The notes under the pieces: generated by a model
What the model was told of the DNA's origin: nothing
What the model saw: the letters and a program-made list of their open reading frames with translations, nothing else
The model's database searches: none
Part shown: positions 44,249 through 51,065 of the stretch, one piece after another
Numbering within the stretch: the first letter of the stretch is position 1
Layout: every line of letters starts with the position of its first letter
Source of the DNA: Streptomyces flavotricini
GTDB lineage: Bacteria > Actinomycetota > Actinomycetes > Streptomycetales > Streptomycetaceae
Assembly: GCF_020639365.1 (NCBI RefSeq)
Contig: NZ_JAINUL010000001.1
Coordinates: 8,386,446 to 8,450,445, forward strand
Direction: 5' to 3'
DNA length: 64,000 nucleotides
Translations under genes and position numbers: made by a program

Positions 44249-44923
44249 TCAGCCGGCGGGCGCGAGCTCCAGCGCGTCAGCCGCCTTGCGGGCCTCGGCG
44301 TAGACCGTGGCTCCGCGGGTCTCGGCGAGGTCGAGCGAGGCGAGGACCGAGGGCACCACGACGCTGGGCAGCAGGTGGCGCATCAGGGCGGAAACCCTGA
44401 CGACGAGGTCGCCGTAGTCGCAGATGGCCTGCGACATGGACTGGATGCCGGCGAAGGAGCCCACGATGACGTCCGCGGTCTCGGGCACCACGACGTGGGG
44501 CAGCAGCTCGCCCTGGGCCTGGGCCCGCTCCAGCAGCGTGCAGCCGACCTCGCCCCAGCGCAGGAAGGGGCCGCTGCGGTCGAGGCCCTGCGCCAGCTGG
44601 TCCATCGACAGTCTCACGCCGGCACGCACCATGGGATCGGTCTGCAGGCGGTGGGCGTGCAGCATGACCACGTCCACGATCTCCTGCACCTTGGAGGCGC
44701 GTTCGGGGACCATGAGCTGCTGGTGCTGGTCCTGCTCGGCGAGCACGCCCTGGGCCAGGTCCTCCTTCGACTGGAAGTGGAAGTAGAGCGCTCCCTTGGT
44801 CACCCCGGCCTCGCCGAGGATCTGGGAGATCGTGGCGGCTTGGTAGCCGTGTTCCTCGAAGATCTTGGCCGCCGCGGAAAGAATCGCCTGCCGTGTGCGG
44901 ATGGCCCGGACTTGCTCAGCCAC
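44249..44923 (-). CDS. TetR-family gamma-butyrolactone receptor homologue
   Basis: A 224-residue ArpA/ScbR-like receptor: helix-turn-helix YQAATISQILGEAGVTKGAL followed by the group signature YFHFQSKEDLAQGV, and a C-terminal ligand domain with the conserved WGEVGCTLLERAQAQGELLP and ADVIVGSFAGIQ blocks. Divergent from the NmrA-like gene, with an ARE-like box between them, and 1 kb from the AfsA gene. Its likely role is to repress this locus until the butyrolactone made by AfsA accumulates. Confidence 0.92.
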   Translation of the reverse strand: MAEQVRAIRTRQAILSAAAKIFEEHGYQAATISQILGEAGVTKGALYFHFQSKEDLAQGVLAEQDQHQQLMVPERASKVQEIVDVVMLHAHRLQTDPMVRAGVRLSMDQLAQGLDRSGPFLRWGEVGCTLLERAQAQGELLPHVVVPETADVIVGSFAGIQSMSQAICDYGDLVVRVSALMRHLLPSVVVPSVLASLDLAETRGATVYAEARKAADALELAPAG

Positions 44924-44964
44924 TGTGCCTCCTCCCTTCCTCAGGGTTGTCGTCGAAAGCGGTC

Positions 44965-44993
44965 ATAAAAAAACCGCCCAGTTCGTATCTTAC
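44965..44993. promoter_or_regulatory. ARE box between the receptor and NmrA-like genes
   Basis: TAAAAAAACCGCCCAGTTCG followed by TATCTTAC. The AAAACCGC...GT-TATCTTA form is very close to autoregulatory elements bound by ScbR-type receptors. Lies about 45-70 bases from both divergent starts. Confidence 0.65.
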
Positions 44994-45055
44994 AGCGGGT
45001 GACCATCATCGGCCGCGGGCGGCGGAAGAAGAAGTCACGTCAGGGAGGGAAGCCC

Positions 45056-45901
45056 ATGATTCTCGTCACCGGTGCCACGGGGACGGTCGGGCGGGAAGTG
45101 GTCGGGCGGCTCCCGGCGGGCCTGGCGGTCCGCGTCATGACCCGGGATCCGGCCCGGGTCACGGGCGGGCCCGCGTCGGCCGAGGTCGTACGCGCGGACT
45201 ACGGCGATCCGGCCTCGCTCGCGCGGGCACTGGGCGGCGTGACGGCGGCGTTCCTGGTCACCGGCCGGGTCGGGGACGACGACGAGCGCTTCGTACGGGC
45301 CGCACGGTCGGCCGGGGTACGGCACGTGGTGAAGCTGTCCGCGGCGGCCGTCGCGGACCCGCGGGCCGATGACGTGATCACCCGGTGGCAGCGGGCGACC
45401 GAGGACCTGGTGCGCGGCTCGGGGATGGACTGGACCCTGCTGCGCCCGCGCGCGTTCATGTCCAACGCCCTGTCCTGGGCGGGGTCCATCCGGTCGGAGG
45501 GCGTGGTGCGCGCCCTGTACGGAGGGTCGGCCAACGCGTGCGTCGACCCGCGGGACATCGCGGAGGTGGCCGTACGCGCGCTCACCGAGGAGGGGCACGC
45601 GGGCCGGGCCTACACGCTGACGGGACCGCGGGCGATCAGCGCGGCGGAACAGACGGCCCAGCTGGCCGAGGTGCTGGGCCGCCCGCTGCGCTTCGAGGAA
45701 CTCGCTCCGGAGCAGGCGCGTACGGTGCTGGCCGCGCGTTATCCGCGCGACCTCGCCGAGGCGCTCCTGGCCGGTGCGGAGCGTCAGCGTGCGGGGGCGA
45801 AGGCCGGGGTGGAGGCGGCGGTCCCCGCGCTGCTGGGTCGTCCCGCGGGTACCTTCCGCGGGTGGGCGGAGGATCATCGACGCGCCTTCTCGTCCCTGTG
45901 A
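45056..45901 (+). CDS. NmrA-like NAD(P)-dependent reductase
   Basis: A 281-residue SDR-type protein: ILVTGATGTVGREVVGRL is the NAD(P) site, with KLSAAAVADP and WTLLRPRAFMSNALSW blocks typical of NmrA/azoreductase-like proteins. ATG 45056 has an AGGGAGGGA site. Lying between the receptor and afsA genes in a butyrolactone locus, it is a candidate ketoreductase that sets the C-6 alcohol of the signal, as ScbB/BarS-type reductases do; this is inference from context. A general redox sensor is the alternative. Confidence 0.82.
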   Translation: MILVTGATGTVGREVVGRLPAGLAVRVMTRDPARVTGGPASAEVVRADYGDPASLARALGGVTAAFLVTGRVGDDDERFVRAARSAGVRHVVKLSAAAVADPRADDVITRWQRATEDLVRGSGMDWTLLRPRAFMSNALSWAGSIRSEGVVRALYGGSANACVDPRDIAEVAVRALTEEGHAGRAYTLTGPRAISAAEQTAQLAEVLGRPLRFEELAPEQARTVLAARYPRDLAEALLAGAERQRAGAKAGVEAAVPALLGRPAGTFRGWAEDHRRAFSSL

Positions 45902-45943
45902 GGGTGTTGTGCGCCCTCGCGGCTCACCGCCCGCCACCGCGGA

Positions 45944-46945
45944 TCAGAGGCCGTGCTCCCCGGCGGTCACGGTGGCTCTGAAGACCGCGGCGCCGTCCTG
46001 GTACCCGGTCACCAGCACCGTCTGCTCGCCGTCGGGGCCCCGCTCGGGGAGGCGGCTCGCCTCGATCATGCAGGGACTGTCCAGTTCGGCGTACCGCTTG
46101 AACTCGCCGGCGATGGCGAGCGGGAGGTAGGAGGACCGCCCCAGTGCGGCGGCCGTTGCCTGCCGGGCCGCCTCAAGGAGCACCATGCCGGGTACGTGGT
46201 CCACCGCGTGCTCGAAGAGTATGGGGTGGCGCGTGTCCACCCGCAGCTGCCAGCGGTCGGCTTCGCCCGTGGGCGAGAGGACCACGTCCATGGGCGACAT
46301 GCGTCCCACGCTCTGCGGCGCGGCCGGGCTGATGAGCGGGAGCTGGTACCAGTCGCCGCCGAGGTGGTGGCCGCCGCGCACGCGCTCGTACACCCCCGGT
46401 GGCATGCAGGAGAAGGAACCGCCCCCGGTGGCGACGATGTCCCCCTCGCGCCGCAGCACCGCCTCGAAGCGCAGACCCGACAGGTTCTTGCCGCGCCGCT
46501 TGACCTCCGTGCACACGACCTCGATGTCGAGTGCGGCGGGGGCCCAGCCCACCCGCAGGTGCTGCGGGCGTACGGCTATGTCGATGTCCCAGACGATGAA
46601 CTGGTGGCCCAGCGGGACGCCGAACTCGGCGTGGCCCAGGAGCATGCCGATCTGGCGGATCGTTTCGCAGCCGATCAGCGGATCGTGGTAGCCGTCCGCG
46701 ACCGGCGTGAAGAAGCTGTGTCCCCGGGGCCACTGCGCGGTCAGTTCGAAGTGCGTGTCGTCCACCCGCTGCCAGTCGGTCAGGACGACCTCGGCGACGG
46801 ACGCTCGGTGCACTAATTCCTTGGGCACGGTGAAGGTCAGGGACGGGAAGCGGAAGCCGCTCGGCTGGGCTGTCGCAGCTGAGAGGTCCCTCGTGTGCTC
46901 GTCGCTGACCGTTGTGCGCTCAACTCGGAACGTACTCGCAGACAT
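45944..46945 (-). CDS. AfsA-type gamma-butyrolactone synthase
   Basis: A 333-residue protein with two AfsA hot-dog repeats: the first around residues 15-150 (TVPKELVHRASVAEVVLTDW, FFTPVADGYHDPLIGCETIRQ) and the second around 205-325 (DHVPGMVLLEAARQAT). AfsA joins a beta-ketoacyl thioester to dihydroxyacetone phosphate, the first step to butyrolactone autoinducers. The HRASVAEV and DHVPGM motifs are the family hallmarks. Start ATG 46945 with GGGGGAGCA. An ARE-like box lies about 60 bases upstream, so receptor control is likely. Confidence 0.93.
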   Translation of the reverse strand: MSASTFRVERTTVSDEHTRDLSAATAQPSGFRFPSLTFTVPKELVHRASVAEVVLTDWQRVDDTHFELTAQWPRGHSFFTPVADGYHDPLIGCETIRQIGMLLGHAEFGVPLGHQFIVWDIDIAVRPQHLRVGWAPAALDIEVVCTEVKRRGKNLSGLRFEAVLRREGDIVATGGGSFSCMPPGVYERVRGGHHLGGDWYQLPLISPAAPQSVGRMSPMDVVLSPTGEADRWQLRVDTRHPILFEHAVDHVPGMVLLEAARQATAAALGRSSYLPLAIAGEFKRYAELDSPCMIEASRLPERGPDGEQTVLVTGYQDGAAVFRATVTAGEHGL

Positions 46946-47001
46946 TGCTCCCCCTGGGCTGCGCTGGCGAGAAGGGCGTGTTGCCTCTGGCTGGGAAAGA
47001 T

Positions 47002-47022
47002 ACATACCAACCGGTTTAATTT
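47002..47022. promoter_or_regulatory. ARE box upstream of afsA
   Basis: ACATACCAACCGGTTTAATT, containing the perfect palindrome AACCGGTT (47009-47016). Matches the ANAC..ACC..CCGGTT form of autoregulatory elements, about 60 bases before the afsA start. Confidence 0.65.
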
Positions 47023-47282
47023 CTAGCGGTATCCGACCATCCGCTCGTGCAAGCTGCGGACGATTTCCTTCCGAGTGATACGTTTCCGCTGGTCAGAGCG
47101 GCTCTCCGGGCTCTTGCCCCACTCTGGGCCCGCCGTTCGGGGCCCTTCGTGGCCCCCTGCGGGTCGAGCGTGGCCTAAGTGATCCTCAAGTCCGCTGATC
47201 AACGGTGTCCGAATGCCGCCGGTCGCCCGGCGTGTTCTTCGGCCAACTTCGGTTGACGCTAAACCGTGTCGGCCCTCTTCCC

Positions 47283-47306
47283 AAAAACCGCATAGACGGT
47301 TTGTTA
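47283..47306. promoter_or_regulatory. ARE-like box upstream of the second receptor-like gene
   Basis: Perfect inverted repeat AAACCG-CATAGA-CGGTTT (47285-47302) with flanking A and T, about 100 bases before the TetR gene at 47409. The 46946-47408 interval otherwise holds only divergent promoters and no gene. Confidence 0.6.
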
Positions 47307-47408
47307 TAGTGAGGTCCGGAGTGAGCGGCCGCCTCGCGAGGCTCCGCGGCAAGCACCCGCCGGCCCGCCTTCGCGGGCGCGGCACCCCTCGCAGTGACGG
47401 AGCAGTCG

Positions 47409-48047
47409 ATGGTCAAACAGGAACGCGCGGCGCGTACGCGCGAGACCCTGATCCGGTCCGCAGCCGAGACCTTCGACCGGGACGGCTTCTCGGTGGCCTC
47501 GCTGACCGCGATCAGTTCGCTGGCCGGGGTGAGCAACGGGGCGCTCCACTTCCACTTCCCCAGCAAGGCCGCACTGGCGAACGCGGTGGAGGAATCGGCG
47601 CTGGCCCGGCTGCTGGCCCTCACCGGGGACGCGCAGGACGACGCGGTCCCGGCCGGGGTGGGCCGGGTGCAGCTCCTCGTCGACGTCACCCACGGGCTCG
47701 CGGGGGCGCTGCGCGGTGATCCGGTGCTGCGGGCCGGCTTCGCGCTGAGCGGCGAGCTGTCCCGGCCGCGTCCGGGTGATCTGCGCGAACGCTGGCGGAG
47801 CTGGGTCGAGGAAACGCTGCAGCTGGCGGAGCTGGAGGGGGAGTTGCGCCCCGAGGCGGCGGCCGGGGACGTGGTGACCGCCGTGGTGGCGGCGACCGTG
47901 GGCTTCGAGGTGCTCGCCGTACGGGACGGGGCGTGGCTGTCGGCGGCGACGGTGACCCGGTTCTGGCGGCTGTTGCTGCCGACGCTCGTGCCGGCGGACC
48001 GGCTCGCCGGCTTCGAGGCCGCGGGCACGAACCGGCGGCCCGGGTAG
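47409..48047 (+). CDS. TetR-family butyrolactone-receptor-like (pseudo-receptor) regulator
   Basis: A 212-residue TetR protein: helix-turn-helix FSVASLTAISSLAGVSNGAL then HFHFPSKAALANAV, a variant of the receptor signature (SNGALHFHF in place of TKGALYFHF). The C-terminal half is shorter and Arg-rich, and aligns poorly to true receptors, which fits pseudo-receptors (ScbR2-like) that bind antibiotics instead of butyrolactones. ATG 47409 has GGAG eight bases upstream; a GTG at 47394 is possible. Confidence 0.87.
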   Translation: MVKQERAARTRETLIRSAAETFDRDGFSVASLTAISSLAGVSNGALHFHFPSKAALANAVEESALARLLALTGDAQDDAVPAGVGRVQLLVDVTHGLAGALRGDPVLRAGFALSGELSRPRPGDLRERWRSWVEETLQLAELEGELRPEAAAGDVVTAVVAATVGFEVLAVRDGAWLSAATVTRFWRLLLPTLVPADRLAGFEAAGTNRRPG

Positions 48048-48062
48048 CCGTATGCGGTCCCG

Positions 48063-48152
48063 GTCCCCGTAGGCCCCGCGGTCCCCGCGGTCCCCGCAGT
48101 CCCCGCAGTCCCCGCAGTCCCCGTAGTCCCCGTAGTCCCCGTAGTCCCCGTA
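48063..48152. repeat. Ten-unit 9-base tandem repeat
   Basis: Ten consecutive copies of GTCCCCG(T/C)(A/G), grading from GTCCCCGCG through GTCCCCGCA to GTCCCCGTA, directly after the TetR stop and abutting a strong terminator. The core resembles the GTCCCT iterons but has an extra C and is strictly tandem. Confidence 0.8.
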
Positions 48153-48154
48153 GT

Positions 48155-48192
48155 CCCCCGGCCCTCCGCGTGCGAGCGCGGAGGGCCGGGGG
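48155..48192 (+). terminator. Terminator hairpin after the tandem repeat
   Basis: Arms CCCCCGGCCCTCCGCG and its exact complement (48155-48170, 48177-48192) with a TGCGAG loop, followed by a short T-containing stretch. Ends transcription from the TetR gene. Confidence 0.75.
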
Positions 48193-48362
48193 CGTTTGTT
48201 CACCCTGCCCGTGCGAAGACTTCGCGGTTTGTTTTGCCAAATCTAGGGCTGTTCTGGAGGGGGCGCGGAGTGGGTCTGCAGCGGTCTCCGCTTCCTGACG
48301 CTCCGACAACATTGCAGGTCAGAGCCGCATTTTGAGGGTTGGTCAGCTGAGCCGAGGAAACA

Positions 48363-48410
48363 AAACAGCACGGTCGGTTTCGTATTGACAAACCGCCGGT
48401 CCTGTTTTTT
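48363..48410. promoter_or_regulatory. Double ARE-like region upstream of the SARP gene
   Basis: Two AT-flanked boxes in 48 bases: AACAGCACGGTCGGTTTCGT and ACAAACCGCCGGTCCTGTTT, the second holding the palindrome ACCG-C-CGGT (48392-48400). They end 40 bases before the SARP start, where a butyrolactone receptor would block transcription. The preceding 48193-48360 has no gene. Confidence 0.65.
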
Positions 48411-48447
48411 ACTGGCGAAGGCTCATCCACGGACAGGGGAGTACGGC

Positions 48448-49296
48448 GTGGACATCGAAGTACTGGGCACTCTGGCGGTGCGGGAACGCGGAATCTCCGT
48501 GACGCCGACCGCCCCGAAGCCGCGACAGGTGCTGGCGCTGCTGGCGCTCCATGCCGACCAGGTCGTTCCGGTGTCGGCTCTGATAGAGGAACTGTGGCAG
48601 GGGGCACCGCCGCGCAGCGCGCGGACCACGCTGCAGACCTACGTACTGCAGCTGCGGGCCCTCATCGCGACCGCCCTGGAACAGGGCGAGGCCGCCGGCG
48701 GGGGCGAAACGGCCCCCGCGGGCCGGCGCACCGCGAAGGACGTGCTCGTCACGCTGCCCGGCGGCTACCTGCTCAACAGCGGCGGCGGCACCAGCGACGT
48801 CCGCGAGTTCGACCGGCTCGCGGGCATGGGCTACCGGGCGATGGACGCGGGCGACTTCCCGGGCGCGGCCCGGCTGTTGCGCGAGGCGCTGTCGCTGTGG
48901 TCCGGTCCGGCCTTCGCCGACGTACACGGCGGCATCCAGCTGGACATGGAGACGCGGCGGCTGGAGGAGACCCGGCTCTGCGCGCTCGACCAGCGCATCG
49001 AGGCCGATCTGCGGATCGGCCGGCACCGCGAACTGCTGGCAGAACTCACCGTGCTGGCCAGCCGCTACCGCACCCACGAGAACCTGCACGGCCAGTTCAT
49101 GCTGGCCCTGCACCGCTCCGGCCGGCGCGGCGAGGCCCTCGACGTCTACCAGCGGCTGCGCGCCACGCTCGTGCGCGAGCTCGGGCTGGAGCCCTCGGCC
49201 GCCCTGCGCAGGCTGCAGCGCTCGATCCTCATGGCCAGCCCCGAGACCCCGGTGGCGGCGGAGGCGAACGGCGAGCGACTCGCGCGCGTGGGCTGA
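48448..49296 (+). CDS. SARP-family pathway activator
   Basis: A 282-residue Streptomyces antibiotic regulatory protein: OmpR-like winged helix in the first ~95 residues (MDIEVLGTLAVRERG, KPRQVLALLALHADQVVPVS, LWQGAPPRSARTTLQTYVLQLR) and a bacterial transcriptional activation domain behind it (VREFDRLAGMGYRAMDAGDF ... VRELGLEPSAALRRLQRSIL). SARPs recruit RNA polymerase at heptameric repeats upstream of biosynthetic operons. GTG start with GGGGAG. Its promoter holds two ARE-like boxes, so it is a plausible direct receptor target. Confidence 0.93.
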   Translation: MDIEVLGTLAVRERGISVTPTAPKPRQVLALLALHADQVVPVSALIEELWQGAPPRSARTTLQTYVLQLRALIATALEQGEAAGGGETAPAGRRTAKDVLVTLPGGYLLNSGGGTSDVREFDRLAGMGYRAMDAGDFPGAARLLREALSLWSGPAFADVHGGIQLDMETRRLEETRLCALDQRIEADLRIGRHRELLAELTVLASRYRTHENLHGQFMLALHRSGRRGEALDVYQRLRATLVRELGLEPSAALRRLQRSILMASPETPVAAEANGERLARVG

Positions 49297-49399
49297 GATG
49301 GCCGCCGCACGCGACACCGAAACCGACACCGGGAACGCGGCCGGGACCGGGGCCCGGGGCCGGAGGCGCGTCCGGACCGCGCGCCGAGGAGGCAGCGCC

Positions 49400-50110
49400 G
49401 TGCAGGAGAGGTCGGAGCGGACCCGCAGGAAGCTCGTGCACGCGGGCGCCGAGATGTTCCACCGCAACGGCTACGCGAACGCGACGCTCCTGGAGATCGC
49501 CGCGTACGCCGGAGTGACGAAGGGGGCGCTGTACTTCCACTTCGCCTCCAAGGACGAACTCGCGGAGGCGGTCCAGCTGCGGGGCTGCGAGCTGCTGCGC
49601 GCATCGGTGCGCGAACTGCGCGCGTCCGGCAGCTCCCCGCTGCAGGCCCTGGTCGACACGACGCACTGGCTCGCGCTCAACCTGCGCGAGGAACCGGCGA
49701 TCCCGGCCAGCTTCCGCATCACCAAGGAGTGCGCGGGACTGCCCGCACTCGCCACCGACTTCCACCGGGTCTGGCTCGCGGAGGTCTGCGGGCTGCTGCG
49801 CGAGGCCCGGGACGCGGGCGAACTGCGCGCCGAGGGCCGCTGGGAGAGCATCGAGTCCCTGGTCGCCGCGGCGGCCTGCGGCATCGAGGCGCTGGCGGCC
49901 ACGGGCATGCCGTACGCCGAGCTGCAGCGGCGGGTGTCGGGGCTGTGGTCGCTGATGCTGCCGGGCCTGGTGCCGGACGGGGCCGAACGGAGGTTCCGGG
50001 TCGGGATGCCGGATCCCGACACGGCGCCGCGGCGGGTGGGGGACGTACGGGACGGGTACGGGGGCGACCACCACTCCTCCTGTCCCGTGTACTCCGGCAG
50101 CAGCGCGTGA
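49400..50110 (+). CDS. TetR-family receptor-like regulator
   Basis: A 236-residue TetR protein: YANATLLEIAAYAGVTKGAL followed by YFHFASKDELAEAV, again the butyrolactone-receptor signature, with FRITKECAGLPALATDFHRVW and LVAAAACGIEALAA in the C-terminal domain. The GTG at 49400 has a GAGGAGG site and removes a low-complexity Arg/Thr leader; the ATG at 49298 is the alternative. It follows the SARP gene on the same strand and may be co-transcribed. Third such regulator in 6 kb. Confidence 0.85.
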   Translation: MQERSERTRRKLVHAGAEMFHRNGYANATLLEIAAYAGVTKGALYFHFASKDELAEAVQLRGCELLRASVRELRASGSSPLQALVDTTHWLALNLREEPAIPASFRITKECAGLPALATDFHRVWLAEVCGLLREARDAGELRAEGRWESIESLVAAAACGIEALAATGMPYAELQRRVSGLWSLMLPGLVPDGAERRFRVGMPDPDTAPRRVGDVRDGYGGDHHSSCPVYSGSSA

Positions 50111-50144
50111 CCGTGTGCCACCCGACGGCTTGGAGGAGCCTGCG

Positions 50145-51026
50145 ATGACGATGGAACATCCTGCGGACGTACTGACCGACCTCATCGGAGTGCTCGGCGA
50201 CGTCCTGCGGGTCAAGCCGGAGAAGATCGACCCCGAGCAGACCTTCCAGTCCATGGGGCTCGACTCCCTGCTGGTCGTGGAGTTCGTCGCCGTCGTCAAC
50301 ACCCAGTACGGGCTGCGCGTGCGCGCGACCGACCTGTACGACTTCCCGACCCCGGCGTCCTTCGCGCGCGAGGTCGCGCGGGCGGCGGCGAACAGCTCGG
50401 CCGCGGCCCCGGCTACCGCGGCCCCGGCCACCGCGGCCCCGGCTCCCGTCGCGGCGGACGCGGGGCCCGAGGCGCCGCTCGCCCCGGCCGTCCGGCAGTC
50501 GCCGGCGGCCGCCGCGGCGACCCGGATCGCGGAGGTGCTGCGCGAGCAGCTCGCGGGGATCCTGTGCTGCGACCCCTGGGACATCAACACGACGGCCGCG
50601 TTCAACGTGCTCGGCGTCGACTCCATGGTGGGCGCGGAGTTCATCGCCGTCGTCAACCGCAGCTTCGGCCTGCGGGAGCGGTCCGTCCTGCTGTACGAGC
50701 ACCCGAACCTGGCCGCCATGGCCGCGTACATCGCGACGCGGACGGGGGCGGCGGCGCAAGCGGTCCAGGACGCGCGGCCCGCGCAGGACTTCGCCCCGGC
50801 CCCGCGGACGCCGGAGCCGGCGTTCCGCCCGGCCGCCGCGGTCGTGGTCCCCGCAGCCGCAGCCGCAGCCGCCCTCGCAGCCGCCCCCGCCGCCGCCGCA
50901 GCCGCCGATCCGGCACCCTCCGTACGGCCGATTCCCGCGGGCGACCTCGACGTCCTGCTGGACGCGATCCGCGACGACCGGCTCACCGTGGACGAGGCCC
51001 TCGTACTGCTCGGCCGTCGCGGCTGA
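50145..51026 (+). CDS. Tandem acyl-carrier-protein with C-terminal docking segment
   Basis: A 293-residue protein with two ACP domains: the first at residues 5-80 with phosphopantetheine serine in MGLDSLLVVEF (Ser41), the second at about 125-205 with VLGVDSMVGAEF (Ser160). An Ala/Pro-rich linker separates them, another follows, and the last ~25 residues (DVLLDAIRDDRLTVDEALVLLG) look like a helical docking element. The domain style is modular-type-I-like rather than type II. The next protein begins with a matching short helical segment. The pair probably handles a starter or side-chain acyl unit. Confidence 0.88.
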   Translation: MTMEHPADVLTDLIGVLGDVLRVKPEKIDPEQTFQSMGLDSLLVVEFVAVVNTQYGLRVRATDLYDFPTPASFAREVARAAANSSAAAPATAAPATAAPAPVAADAGPEAPLAPAVRQSPAAAAATRIAEVLREQLAGILCCDPWDINTTAAFNVLGVDSMVGAEFIAVVNRSFGLRERSVLLYEHPNLAAMAAYIATRTGAAAQAVQDARPAQDFAPAPRTPEPAFRPAAAVVVPAAAAAAALAAAPAAAAAADPAPSVRPIPAGDLDVLLDAIRDDRLTVDEALVLLGRRG

Positions 51027-51065
51027 AGCCGATCCGCCGGACACCCCCAGAAGGAGCACGTCCAG

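Noticed and set aside
48063..48152. CRISPR array
   Set aside because: Repeat units are 9 bases and directly adjacent, with no spacers and no cas genes in the window.
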